DNA of 64,000 nt from Prorocentrum cordatum (GCA_963575745.1 CAUYUJ010020690.1:1-64000), one strand, 5' to 3'. Shown: positions 8,834 through 19,659, counted from the first letter of the stretch. Notes: generated by a model from the sequence alone, not told the origin. Numbers and translations: made by a program.

Positions 8834-10699
8834 TCAGACGATTTCGGCGACCTTGCGCCGGGCCAAGCGCGTCCAGAGAGCCCGACGCTCTGCGAAATAC
8901 AGTGCGCGCAATGACAGCACGAAGCCATCGCGGATATCGTCTGGCCAGCGCGAGGCACGGGCGCGCTTTCGCGACCGAGATAAATTGGACCCGATCTCGC
9001 AAACCATGCTCTCTTCGGCAAAGCCGCAGCTACGCAGGTGAGCCATGCCGAGCAATTCGGCCGCCCGCTTGCCTGTCGGCCCCCACTGGGATGCCATTTC
9101 TGCGAACGCGGCGTCGCACATTAATGCATCGCGCCGGTCCAATGTGTTTTGCATGCGGGAGGATGGCGTCTTCTTCTTCTTGCCCTTGAGCCCGCTGGGG
9201 AACCCGCGCGATCCTAGCAAAACGCGTGTCCCAGGGCCAGGATATATCTGCCTCCTTTCGCAGAGCCGCGTGATGATAGACGTGCCTGAGAGCTTGCGCG
9301 ACAAAGCATTCCGGTGGAGCGCATTGAGAATCTGCATGGCCACAAACGGACCTACCTGGCATGGCAGCGTGGATCCGCGGCCCGCTCGCGCAGGCCCCCG
9401 CGAGGGCGGCTTGGAAAACATGTCTAATGAAAAAAGGGAGCCGTGCTTGGCATTGCGTAGCTTTCTGAGGGGCATCGGGGAAGGGGTCACGGGGCCTTGT
9501 GGGATGCTCGCCATAGCGAGCGGGCGGACCACGGAAAGATCAGCGTGGGGGGTTCTGGGTGTGGGACGCGTCGGCGGCAGCCTTCCGTATGCGATTTCAA
9601 ATGGGGTCTTACTAAGCAGCAATTGTCGCAGTCGTTCCAACCGAGGCAGAACCAGGACAAATTTGCGAGGGATGTGAACGCCGTCGAGGACCGGCCGTTG
9701 GATATGCTTCCAACCATTCCTGCGTCGAATTCGCAGCTTGATGTACCGGACGCGAGGATGTGCCAGCGGAGTCTCATTCGCAAAAGATCCTATATTGTAC
9801 CCGGTTCTTGCTTGTTTGCGGCTGTGGAGAATCCAACAAATAGCCGCGGCTTGGAGCATCATGTATATATCCATGTTCTCAGATGTGAGCACGGCGGCGA
9901 TTAACGCATCTCGAAGGCTCTGGGCCGACAGGTAAGACGAAAGGTGCTGTCGGAACCTCTCCACCAAACGTGGAAGTTTCACCTGGCGCGGTTGCGTGTG
10001 CACATAAGCGTATGCTATCAAGAACATGGCGAAAAAAGACCCGTGGTTGAGCCATACCTTACAAACGAATATGTTGAGCAGAACTTGCGCGTGAGACGAC
10101 GCCGCGCCAGTGACGATGTCCAGGGATATGTTGGCATAGTCGAAGCCTGATGCATAATTGTTGAACCCGTAAGTCTTGATGTCCAGAAGGCCTTTGGTGC
10201 TTCGGCGCACGAATTCAGATGGCGACTCGAAAGTGTGGCCTCGGCCTCGCACCCGAGGGCGTGGACCCGACTGTGGCCCGCATGGGACGGTAAGAGCATT
10301 CATGGGCCGGCTGCAGGTTTGTAGCACGCAGCAGAAAGGAAATTCGTGAAACCCGTGGATGTCGCACCAAAGTTGCACCAGCTTTACCCATCGCATATAA
10401 TCTAAACAACTGAACAGAGGTTGTGAGACGGGGACTTCGCCACAGAAGCGCTGATAAAACTTAGCGCCCGACGGGGTTGCTGAAAAAGTTCGGGCAACAG
10501 TGCATACGGAAGAAGCCACAGGCACCCCGTCTCCAAACACGGACGCGTCTGACTCCGAGTCGGAGTCCGAAGAGGAACGTGCCGCCCAGCACGATGTGAA
10601 ACAAAGAATGCAGAATGCCAGAAGTTGGAGGCGCCGCGAGGCGCGTATTGAGCACGAACGGGACGAACTGACTAGCAATCCGCGCCGGAGCCTGAGCAA
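8834..10699 (-). CDS. Unknown protein; long open frame directly behind a relict spliced leader
   Basis: An open frame of about 620 codons runs from the last stop inside the relict SL (10691-10712) to TGA at 8834. There is no ATG in the first 101 codons; the first one is at 10396 and would give 520 aa. Yet the upstream part looks coding (an acidic SSSDSDSESD run near codons 42-51, then Cys-containing mixed sequence). The original start may have been lost, or initiation may be unusual. Codons 200-300 include hydrophobic segments (NHGSFFAMFLIAYAYV; MMLQAAAICWIL) that could be buried helices. The C-terminal third is strongly basic, with GKKKKT and SRSRKRARASRW and many Arg. I recognise no family. 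The SL and long uninterrupted frame suggest a reinserted processed transcript. Whether it is expressed cannot be seen. Confidence 0.5.
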   Translation of the reverse strand: MLRLRRGLLVSSSRSCSIRASRRLQLLAFCILCFTSCWAARSSSDSDSESDASVFGDGVPVASSVCTVARTFSATPSGAKFYQRFCGEVPVSQPLFSCLDYMRWVKLVQLWCDIHGFHEFPFCCVLQTCSRPMNALTVPCGPQSGPRPRVRGRGHTFESPSEFVRRSTKGLLDIKTYGFNNYASGFDYANISLDIVTGAASSHAQVLLNIFVCKVWLNHGSFFAMFLIAYAYVHTQPRQVKLPRLVERFRQHLSSYLSAQSLRDALIAAVLTSENMDIYMMLQAAAICWILHSRKQARTGYNIGSFANETPLAHPRVRYIKLRIRRRNGWKHIQRPVLDGVHIPRKFVLVLPRLERLRQLLLSKTPFEIAYGRLPPTRPTPRTPHADLSVVRPLAMASIPQGPVTPSPMPLRKLRNAKHGSLFSLDMFSKPPSRGPARAGRGSTLPCQVGPFVAMQILNALHRNALSRKLSGTSIITRLCERRQIYPGPGTRVLLGSRGFPSGLKGKKKKTPSSRMQNTLDRRDALMCDAAFAEMASQWGPTGKRAAELLGMAHLRSCGFAEESMVCEIGSNLSRSRKRARASRWPDDIRDGFVLSLRALYFAERRALWTRLARRKVAEIV

Positions 10700-10712
10700 A
10701 AATGGCTACGGA
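10691..10712 (-). other. Relict dinoflagellate spliced leader (20/22 match)
   Basis: On the minus strand this reads TCCGTAGCCATTTTTGCTCA followed by GG, against the conserved dinoflagellate SL (CCGTAGCCATTTTGGCTC, then AAG). Two positions differ. A genomic SL is expected when a trans-spliced mRNA was reverse-transcribed and reinserted. It abuts the reading frame 8834-10699. Confidence 0.85.
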
Positions 10713-11300
10713 GAATCATGAGGGGGGAATGGTCACAGGCGTCTGGTGGACACACCGCGACGACGTTCATTGTTACATGTTCGTCCTCTGGTGGCTGATG
10801 TTGGGCTCGGGGGCTGTCAAATACCGACTCCAGATGGGCCGACGGTCGTAAGGCAGGGGAAGGCAAGTAATTAGCCCGGAAGCTGTCCAGAGAATGGGCC
10901 TTCGAACAAAGGGGTTGCACTCGTCGGCGCTGGCAGGGGCCGACGCACGTGTCAGTGATTGGGGCTTCGAACAAACAGGTTGCACTCGTCGGCGCAGGCA
11001 GAGATCCACGCGTGTGTGAAAACAGAATCTTTGAACGTGTATGTTTCGTTGTTGCGCGTTGTTCGTACTAAGGCGGCCGTAGGGACGCGGGTGTCGTTTC
11101 GGGCGTCGAGGTCGGGGCGACCTGTCGTTTCGAGCGTCTCTCCCGATGATGATCCGAATGGCCCCGCAGGGGCCCCCGATGCGCGGTGAAGAGGTTAGAA
11201 GAGGTCTCGAAGACAGACTCGAGAAGCTCCCCAGAGGCACGGGAGGCTCTCAGAGGCCGCAGCGGAACTCCGAGATGCCTCCAAGAGCCCCTCTGAGGCA
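10713..11300. other. Intergenic space with box 6 and a short duplication
   Basis: Holds box 6 (10875-10888, preceded by AATTAG as in box 1). It also has a roughly 70-bp direct duplication starting CTTCGAACAAA..GGTTGCACTCGTCGGCGC at about 10903 and 10967. No gene was recognised. Confidence 0.55.
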
Positions 11301-11319
11301 CCCCAACAGACCGCCATGT

Positions 11320-12560
11320 TCATTGAGAAGGTCCTGACCAACAGCCCAGGCACGGTGGCGCGGGGGTGGCCGAGCGCCACCAGATAATTTCAACCATCGT
11401 CGCAAGGTCTGAATCCTTCAGGAGGTCGGCGGGGCGTAAGCCAAATCGTATAATCTTCCCGGAAGCTGTCCCCGCGAATGCCGATTGACGTGTGTATGTG
11501 TGCATGCACGTGTGGTGCAGGCATCTGTGCGCGTGGACGTTGAGAGAGATATGCAGACAGACTGGCGAGCAGGGAAGGGTCCGAAGAGGCTTCCGAGACG
11601 GCCCCAGCGAGCCCTGAAGGCCCCGGAGCCTCCTAGAGGGCGCAAGACACTTGACAGATGGCCCCAAGAGCTCTCCAGGAGGGCCGCCGAGGTATCCGAA
11701 GAGACCCTGATATTAATTCAAAAGGTTCCTGACCGACAGCGCAGGCACGGTGGCAAGGGTTTCGCCGAAGGCCACCGGGTAAGCTCCGCGGCGTAGCAAG
11801 GCTCACTCTTCGGGGTGTCAGCGAAATGGCGTAAGCCAGTGGGTATAATCTCCCCGGAAGCTGTCCCTGGAAGCCTGTCTCATGAATATATTTGCGCATG
11901 CATGTTTGTAGCATCGAACTGCGTGGTGGACGTGCGACGGGTATGTCCCAGAGACCCCTCGGAGGTATCTCAACAGACCCTCATGTTCATCAGAAAGGTC
12001 TTGACCATGAGGCCAGCGACGCTCGTGCGGGTTTGGCCGAGTGCCACCTGATAATTTCCATCATCGTCGCAAGTCCTGAAATCCTTCTGGAGGTCGGCGG
12101 AACGACGGAAGCCAAATAGTATAATCTCCCCGGAAGCTGTCGCCGCAAATGGCGGCTGATGTGCTCATGTATGCATGCAGGTGTGGTGCATGGATCTGGG
12201 TGCGTGGACGTTGCGAGGGATACGCACACAGACTGGTGAGCAGGGAGGGATTCAAAAGGCCTCCAAAACGGCCGAAGAGCCCCGAGAAGGCCCCGGAACC
12301 TCGAAGAGGACGCAAGACACTTGCCAGATGGCCCCAAGAGCTGTTCAGGAGCACCCTCCGGGGCACCTCAAGAGACCCTCATATGAAGTGAAGAGTTCCC
12401 GACCGATAGCCCAGGCACGGAAGCAATGGTGAGGTCGAAGACTATCAGGTAATTCCACGGCCGTCGCAAGGTTCCACTCCTTCTGGGTGTCAGCGGAATG
12501 GCGCAAGCCAGTTGGTATAATCTCCCCGGAAGCTGTCCCTGGAAATCTGGCTGGTGAATG
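11320..12560. repeat. Tandem array of 275- to 400-bp units, each carrying the CCCGGAAGCTGTCC box
   Basis: The box recurs at 11458-11471, 11853-11866, 12129-12142 and 12525-12538, mostly in the context TATAATCTCC before the box. Between boxes, successive units share GTGTGGTGCA, GCGTGGACGTTG, ACAGACTGG.GAGCAGGGA, GCAAGACACTTG.CAGATGG, CCCCAAGAGCT and CCAGGCACGG. Unit spacing is 395, 276 and 396 bp, with one unit lacking a middle portion. Minus-strand frames give repeated peptides such as GTASGKII, a by-product of duplication. Confidence 0.8.
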
Positions 12561-13206
12561 TATGTGTGTCCCCGCCGCCGAAGGCGAAGAGCAGATGACG
12601 GAGAGGCCCCAAAGCACGCGATGGGTTCCACGATGCCGAACGGGCACGTAAAATACCACACACACACACACACTGTGTGATCCAGCCTTGGCCGATCCCG
12701 TTCGCTGGAAGCCGCGTGGCGGGTCACCGTTGAAGGCAAGCACCGCAGGAAGGGGGAGGAAGTGGAGGGGGAGGAGGAGGAGGAGGAGGAGAAGGAATCG
12801 TGACCAGCGTATTCTATGTGGGTGCGGGGGTTGGGGAGGTGACGGGGGCTTTCTAGTATTGTCTCTTGGGGCTTTCGCGGGCTTGGGGGCATTTGCGGGC
12901 CGCTGGGAGCCTGATGGTGTTTCGTGGGGACCCATTGGGGTGCCGGGGTGCTCGGGGATTGGTGACATGCGTTGGGGGCCGGTTGGGGTCTCCTAGGAGT
13001 TTGGGGAGGTTCGCGGGGACGCAGGAGAAACGACGCGTCGAAGACGGAGGGGAGGGGGGAAGGTCGCGGGGGCGACGGCGGAAGGGAGAATGACAGGAGA
13101 GATGGGGAGGGAGAAGACGATGACGAGGACGAGGACGAGAAATATGTGTTTTTGGGCTGCGCGCGGGGTGAGACGAGTCGAAACACGAGGGCCTCTGGTC
13201 CTCTGG
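12561..13206. other. Region downstream of the Helitron frame; no gene seen
   Basis: Contains a CACACA run (12656-12675), a short GGA tract (12760-12795) and GC-rich sequence with CTTGGGG-like words. The 3' end of the Helitron (hairpin plus CTRR) should lie here or further left, but I could not fix it. Confidence 0.45.
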
Positions 13207-15561
13207 TCAGCGGGAGGACGCAGGCCTCTTCATGGCTGGGCGATGTCGCCTGGAACTCTTCGTGGGTACGGCCAACAACAGCTCAGGCCAAACAGTGTTC
13301 TTCACGATGGCCCAGCCGTCTGTGTCCACGTGGTCGGGCGAAGCGAGCGCACGAATATCAGAGCGGTGCCGCACCCGGGTGAGGGCGGCATAGAGATGGC
13401 CGTGGCTGAACGGGTTGTGGCGCACGTCCAGCACCATCCTGGATAGGGTACGTCCTTGTGCAGAGTTGTAGGTGGATGCATAAGCTGGTCGTAAAGGGGA
13501 CTGTCGACGAGCCATCGTGGAAGTGCCGTGGACGATCTGCCATCGAAAAGTGATCCGTGGGAGGGGGAATTCCCGACCGTCGAGGGTCTCTATCAGCACG
13601 TGGTGAGTGTGGACTTTGCGAAGTACCACGGGGACCCTGTTCATGAGGCGGTCTTTTGGGTTGAAGTTCCGCATCAGTTCGTAGAGGGCCCCTCCCACGA
13701 GGTGCAGACAGTGGGGGGGAGCGCCGGGGGAGGTCTGGAGGTTGAGGAATTCGGCGGCGATGTGTTGTTCAACTGCTCCCGCGGCATCGATGTCGAGCGC
13801 GTCCGCGCTGAGGGCGCGATACGGAGGGCACTGGTAGGTGCGCGCCAGCAGGTTCAGCATGCGTTCGTTGTAGGCGTCCACGAGAGAATTGAGGACGGCG
13901 AGAACTTTGGATTCGGCGCGCTGGTGCGGGTCATTCGGCGCGGGGAAGCAGTACTTGAGGGCGTCGTCTTCGGATGGGACGGTGGCGATGTCGCGCAGCT
14001 TGATGTAGCCAGGGCTGCCTGTGTGGTTGGTTATCGTCGGCGCGTCACCGGAGCCGATGGTGTCCAGCCATGCTGCGAAATGCCGATCGTCTGCCTGGCG
14101 GTGCACTCGGTCCAACGTGAAAATGGCGAACTGGGGCCATGAAGCCGAAGAGCGGACGCTGCTGGAGACGATGGATTGCCGAGTCCCTTTGGGGACGACT
14201 GGTGGGATTTGCCTGAAGTCCCCGTATCCGACGAAGGTCTTCGGGACGTATGTGTCCGGGCAACGATCGGCGAGCGCGCGCAGCAATGCAATAACGGCGT
14301 CCCACGCTGCTTTTCTTGCAGAAGGGAATTCATCCCACTGGATCAAAGTGGCCTTGGAAATTGTAATAGCTTGGGCCGACGTCATTGATAAAGAGCACGT
14401 GAGTTCGGCGTCGTCGTGCACTGGAATGGCGAAGGCGGAATGTGCCGCGGTGCCGTGAGGCTGCAAGAGGGCGGCCTGCCCTGCGGTAGCCACGTTGAGT
14501 ACCTGGTGCCCATCGGCTTCGAGAGCTTGCGTGAGGCAGGTAGCCAACGTAGTCTTCCCCGCGCCCGCGCGGCCTTCCACAAACACGAAGGCTTCGCGAC
14601 GCCGGTGGCAGCAAATGAGAATGTGGTCGTAAGCTGTGCGTTGCCCGGGGCATTGGCGAACGCGGGCGAGCAGAGCGGTCGTCGGGGTGGGGGTAGGCGT
14701 TGTAGTGTCTGAGGGGGGCCCTGCGGTAGCGTCGGCGGGAGCCCCGTCAGTGATCTCGCCCAGCTTCCAATGTTCGTCGCTGTTGCCGTTCTGCAGCCAG
14801 GTGGCTCGCAGCAGGACCATGAGATTTTTCTGGGCGGCGCGGACGCCGAGACCTCGGTCCAGGAAGTCCTTCATAAGCGGTCGTTCGTACTTGCGGTAGA
14901 GAGACACGGGGGCGGCATCTTGTTCGAGTAGAACCAGGAACGCGAAGCGAAGTTGGGCTGCAGTGTACCGGAGCGCAATGAGCTCGTCGAGCACGGCGTG
15001 GGCTTCGTCGTCGCGGACGAATTGGCCCGTGGCCCGTAGCGTCTCCTCGTAAGTAGGATGCACCTTGCCGTTGTGCGTCCTGCAATCGGCAAAGGACGCC
15101 TTGGGAAAGTTCAGCAAGATGTGTCGGAGGTAGAAGACGTCGCCTTGCTTCGGGAACTTCATCTCGAGGCGGCACAACGGGGGCTCGCCACGCAGCCTCG
15201 GGTACACGAAGAACTGTTTTGGCGGAGGGGCGCGGTCCAACACGGCGGCGGCCTGCGATGGGCACGATGGGGACGTCATGTAGGTTTCAAAATACTCGTG
15301 GTAGGCCAATGCGTCGAATGGTGGACCCGCGGGTCGGTAGAAGTACCGTTGAAGTGGTGACACGTGGGCTTCAAGCGCATTGGCCTCCTCTCCTCCCGCG
15401 AAAACAATCCATTGTTGTCCGGGCAGGTGCACGGGCAAGCTGACGACGTGCGGCCATCTGTCGTAGGTGTTGTATCCGAACATGCGCCATGCTGCCTCCG
15501 TTCGTTGCGCGCAGATATCTGCCTTTGAGCCACTCGGAAATCTCGTCGGCAACCTTCGCAT
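13207..15561 (-). pseudogene. Helitron helicase half (PIF1-like SF1 helicase)
   Basis: This is the C-terminal half of a Helitron RepHel protein, the 5'-3' DNA helicase that unwinds the transposon strand during rolling-circle transposition in the nucleus. Numbering from the ATG at 15561, motifs are: Walker A GRAGAGKTT (330-338), Walker B IQWDEF with Asp410-Glu411, the PIF1 signature GDFRQIPPVV (447-456), and the late motifs YNSAQGRTL (698-706) and HGHLYAALTRVR (720-731). All key residues are present and the frame is uninterrupted to TGA at 13207. Its true N-terminal link is the Rep frame upstream: residues from about TEAAWRMFGY onward continue the Rep domain. The ATG at 15561 is thus probably not a real start; the piece is one half of a frame-broken gene, or is joined by unusual processing. 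Confidence 0.85.
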
Positions 15562-17776
15562 CTAGCGTGACGTCGTAGCTCGTCTTGGAAGGGCCTTTGA
15601 ACAGATATTTGTATAGGTATTCGAAGAGTTCCACCGTCGCTGCGTACTTGACGTTGGCGTGCCCCTCCCAGAGTTGAAGCACCGCGGGGCTGCATTCGAC
15701 GATGAGCCGATTGAGGCAGACGTCGCGTTTCCCGTACATGGCCCGGCCAGATCGGCAATTCGGGCAGTGGGCGCCGCATGGTCGCCGCCGGCGGTGGGGG
15801 TAGCCGCGCGCGTCGAAGACCGCGTCGTCCGAAAACGGCCAGGGGCATCCTTTCACGCAGTCTTGAGCGGGGTCTTGAGGGTGGCAAGAATGGTTGCAGC
15901 CGTGGACCATGTGGCGAAGGACGAGTTCGCGGAGTCGTCCGTCTTCGCGGGGTAGCTCACAGGAGATGAGAAGGTCGACCTCGTCCGGAGTGGCGGGCGG
16001 GTCGAGGACAGCCAGAGCGATGTGCGCATGTGGAAGGCCGCGGAGCTGGTACTCGATCACTTTGATGAGGTAACGGCGAGCCCCGCAGAAAGAATCCTTC
16101 AAGAAAGCGACGATCTTCTGCAGCCGGTCGTGAAAGACGCGGACGACGATGTCGGGTCTGTCGGCGGCGGTTTGTCCGCGGTGCAGTTGACCCACAATCT
16201 CTGGCCAGTAGGGGTTGCAAGTCAACGTGATGAAGAACGACGGCGGGCCTTTGCGTCGCGCCAGGTCCAGGGCGTCAACGCGCAGTCGGCGAAGATGGCG
16301 AGGTGATCCTGGGACGCTCGATGGCAGAACGTACTGTTTGCCAACCGTTCCGGCCTTGGCGGGGTCGTTGGCGAGCACCTCGCAGAGCTCCTGGCGAGTG
16401 GCGCTACGCTGTCGTTGTTGATGACGGATGTGGGAGAACCTCTCGTCTTCCATGCGCGTGAACATGTTGATGGGCCACTCGTTGAGCAGCCGTCCGCAAA
16501 GGTGCATGTGGGGGAGTCGGAGCAATTGTTGGCGATACCACCACATCTGTGTTACCTTGTGGCCGGTGGCGCTGATGACGTCTGTACTCCAGCCGCGGCC
16601 GCCGAACGGGTACCACAGGGGGTAACTCAAGGGTTCGTAAAACGGGCTCAGCGGGTGCAAGTAGGACGGCGTGTCGTGGCGCTTGTATGTGAAGACGATG
16701 GACCTTTTGTTGCGGTCAGGGGTGGGGTCGACGTCCAGTATTCCAGCCACTTCGTTGACTCCCTCGTGCCACTCCAAGATGATATTCGCGTCTGCTGCTT
16801 GTTTGGACTGGCGGGCCAAACGCTGAATCATACGCATGTGGGCATTTCTCGGCACTATGAGCTGTTCGAGTTGTTTGGTGGTCTGCTTGTTGAGGCCGTG
16901 CGCCGCGGCGGTGACGAAGCGGTCTTGCGGATCGTGCACCAGGTATCGCAGAGGGACCTGGTCTGCCATAGAGAATACGCGTCGGTAAATCGTCCCATGG
17001 ATACGGATGTTTGCTGGCCGGCGGGCGTCTCCGAATCGAAGCTCTTTGTCTCCAGTGCTGCACTGGATTTCGTGTTGTGCGAGGGCGAAGAGGCTGTTAT
17101 ACCGCCTGGACTGCGCCGTGAAGCCAGTGTACCGAAGCTCGTTGGTGGTGGTGTCGTACATCTTGTCTCCGCGGTCGTCTGTGAGCGGCCAATGGGAGGC
17201 GAAGATGTCGCAGAGGGGTTTGTCGGGGCATTGGAAATAGGTGTCAAAGTTGACGAAGTACTTCCCGGCAATACAACAGAACGTTTTGGACTCCGAACTG
17301 AACAAAAGTGCGCCGCAGTGGTCGCATTGGGTGGACATGTCCCCCAAAGAAATGGAGGCGAGGGTCGACGGTGGGCGGCCGCCGTCGGGGGCGGGCGCGG
17401 CACAGTTGAAGCAAACTGGGCCAACCCGCTTCGGGGCCCGCTGTGGAAACATGTCGGTGGGCCAGCAGACGCCGCACCTGGAGCAGACGATGTCGGTATG
17501 CTGTCTAAGTGCCCCGCTACGCTGAAGCGCGGCTCTTGTGCAGGTCAAACATTTGCGGGTACTTCGTCGCCACTGGTCCGGCGCGTACTCAGCCTGCGCG
17601 AGCCCTGTCCCGCAGCTGGCGCAGGGTCGTAGAAGTACAGGGGCATTAGCGGTGGAGCAGCACTCCTTGCATCGGGCTGTCCGAGATGAAGAGTGCAACT
17701 GCGTGGCGGAAAAGGCAGACGTGTCCAAGCATCGAGGGCATTGCGTGCAAGTCATGGTTGAGCGCTTCGGTGGCAT
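15371..17776 (-). pseudogene. Helitron Rep half with zinc-finger N-terminus and HUH nuclease
   Basis: The frame is open from 17956, but the start is better placed at the ATG at 17776 (MPPKRSTMTC), because the 60 preceding codons are low-complexity Pro/Ser. Numbered from 17956, residues 70-215 hold at least four Cys-x2-Cys pairs, a zinc-ribbon-like region. The Helitron-like domain spans about 460-640 and includes FFITLTCNPYWPEI (574-587). The HUH metal site is GLPHAHIAL with His643 and His645. The tyrosine motif EYLYKYLFKG has Tyr780 and Tyr784, spaced four apart as in active Helitrons. Homology stops after KGRYLRA (residues 811-817, near 15505) and resumes in the next frame. One extra base, or two missing, would explain this. 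The remaining codons to 15371 are out-of-frame tail. Catalytic residues for strand cleavage are all visible. Confidence 0.85.
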
Positions 17777-18120
17777 TTGACGGCCGTCACGCGATAAGGC
17801 TTGAGCCTGCAGCAGCGGCCGGCATGGCAGGAGGGACCATGGAGAGTGCGGGGGAGCGGTGTGGGGAGGTGGGAGGGAATGGGCAGGGGTGGTAAGAAGG
17901 GAAAGAGGAGAGCCGGTAGGCTCTGAAGACGGTCTCGGAAGGATACGGACCACCATGTGAATATGAAGGCTAGTTGAACATGTTGGGGCGCTTGTGGTAT
18001 TTTGGAGGTGGAAGTCCGTTTGGGATTCGCGGTGCGAGGTAGCGTTCGGGAGAGGCGGTTAGGAAGAGCAGGAAGAGAGCTGGTAGGCTTTTGTGGGAGA
18101 TCGGGGGTGGTTCGGAGTGG
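17777..18120. other. Upstream flank of the Helitron gene
   Basis: GC-rich sequence with no recognised gene. It should contain promoter and 5' end of the element, but neither could be located. An 8-bp match to the SL 3' end at 17800-17807 is too short to count. Confidence 0.4.
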
Positions 18121-18129
18121 CACTGGGGC

Positions 18130-18640
18130 CTCTTGCAATATGTAGGGGGGCTTTGGGGGCCTTTACGGGGCTTCGGGGCGTTCCAGGGGACCTCTTGGGG
18201 CCTCTTGGGAGCCTTTTGGGGGCCTCTTGGGGGCTTTGGGGGGTGTTTTCAGAGCCTTCTGGAATCCTTGCAGGTGTTCTTGGGTGCCTTTGGGGGCCTT
18301 TTGGGGCCTGTTGGAGACCTTTTGGGCCTCTCTGGGGGCTGCTTGGATGCCGTATTGAGGCCGCGGAGGCTGATGGGAGGCGATCAAGGTAGAAGGCGGC
18401 AATTATCAATTTCCTATAGGTTTTTGATCGATCTCAGCCTCTCGGGGGGCTGTTCGGGGGGCGCTTGAAGCCCTTGTGGGCCCGTTGGCTGCCTATGGGG
18501 CCGTCTTGAGGTTATCTTGAGCCGTCTTGGAGCGTTTTTGGGCCGTCTCGGCAATTGCTCGAAGCCATCAAGGGGGTCTGGGGGGCAGAAGCCGAGGTCC
18601 GGGAGGCCCCCGTGGCGGTCCAGGAGGCTCCAGTGGGCCG
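18130..18640. repeat. CTTTGGGGGCCTTTTGGGG minisatellite-like block
   Basis: Irregular repeats built on CTTGGGG / GGGGCCTTTTGGG, the reverse complement of the CCAAGAGG style at 3490-3915 and 45330-46440. Long Gly/Leu/Trp frames are repeat products. Confidence 0.75.
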
Positions 18641-18708
18641 CCAAATCCTATTGGGGGGGGGGGGGGACCCTTCGGTGTCAGTTTCCTGGTGTGAGATTAT
18701 TAAGATAG

Positions 18709-18712
<4 letters not shown>

Positions 18713-18749
<37 letters not shown>

Positions 18750-18825
18750 GATATCCTCCTCCTCTTCCTCCTCCTCCTCCTCGAACTCCTCCACCTCTTC
18801 CTCCTCCTTCTCCTCCTCCTTTCTG
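18713..18825. repeat. (AT)n microsatellite followed by CCT/CTT tract
   Basis: About 30 bp of alternating A and T (18713-18742), then a pyrimidine tract to 18822. Confidence 0.9.
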
Positions 18826-19045
18826 GCACGATTCTGGATCGTCAAGACGCAGCAGTCAGGTTGACACGTGGCGTTGGGATCCCGAGAACTATGTTTTGGC
18901 ACGCTTCAGGATCTCCAAACTGTTGTCTTCCGTCGAGGCAGTTCCCTTAATGGAATTGAACAGTAGTGGGGGGCCTATGAAGGGGGACCTTGGAGGGAGG
19001 GTTAATTCCAACATCGTTGATTACTCGTGGGTTTCCACTGGTCCT
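18824..19045 (+). repeat. Dispersed repeat A, copy 1 (about 220 bp)
   Basis: Starts GGCACGATTCTGGATCGTCA, includes GGTTGACACGTGGCGTTGG and CCCGAGAACTATGTTTTG, and ends ACTGGTCC directly against a CCT tract. A diverged inverted copy lies at 58343-58567 and also abuts a CCT/GGA tract at the corresponding end. No coding potential seen. Confidence 0.8.
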
Positions 19046-19580
19046 CCTCCTCCTCCTCCTCGTCCTCCTCCTCCTCCTCCTCCTCCTCCTCCTCCTTCTC
19101 CTCCTTGTGTCCGCACCTGCCCTCAGGATCGGCGTAGAGCCCTGTCCGTGCCGCTGGAAGCATCGAGTAGGGGAGCGGCGACAGGCCACACTTGATGTTC
19201 TCGTCGAGCCTACTGCGAAAAGCACGTGGGCGGACCTACGAGCGCCCTACGTGTGCATCGTGCACTCGGCGAGGAAAAACATCGGAGGTTGGGGGGTGAG
19301 ATCGAAGTGGGGCGGAGAGCCCTCCTACCGGGAAATCGGTTTCGGTTTCGTGTTCGTGCGTGCCGTGCGTGCGGGCGAAACGAAACTGCGTGGGCGGGCG
19401 AGAAGAAAGTCTCCTCCGGCTGAGGCGCGGCCGGACCAAATTCCTGACTGGGGGCCGGTGGCGCGCGGTGTCCCGCTGGTGTTCCGCCTCCGGCTGAGGC
19501 GCGGCGGGACCAAATGATTCCTGACCAGGGGGCGGTGGCGCGCGGTGTCCCGCCGGTGTCCCGCCGGTGTCCCGTCGGTG
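19046..19580. other. CCT tract and GC-rich sequence with short GTGTCCCG repeats
   Basis: A CCT tract (19043-19110) is followed by unassigned sequence. There are two copies of a CTCCGGCTGAGGCGCGGC..GACCAAAT segment (19416-19441, 19487-19516), then several GTGTCCCGCCG units before the GAT array. No gene recognised. Confidence 0.5.
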
Positions 19581-19583
19581 TCC

Positions 19584-19584
19584 C

Positions 19585-19659
<75 letters not shown>

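Larger units (their letters stand above)
13207..17776 (-). mobile_element. Helitron-type rolling-circle transposon, coding core
   Basis: Two overlapping minus-strand frames together encode the Rep nuclease and PIF1-type helicase of a Helitron, in the expected order and at nearly full length. A single frame change near 15500 separates them. Element ends (5' TC, 3' hairpin with CTRR, insertion between A and T) were not identified, so true boundaries extend beyond this span. The neighbouring unknown genes at 6774-7613 and 8834-10699 lie downstream on the same strand; whether they are cargo is not shown. Confidence 0.85.

Noticed and set aside
17800-17807. GGCTCAAG on the minus strand upstream of the Helitron start, resembling the SL 3' end
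   Set aside because: Only 8 bases match, and the preceding bases do not resemble the SL; expected by chance in 64 kb.
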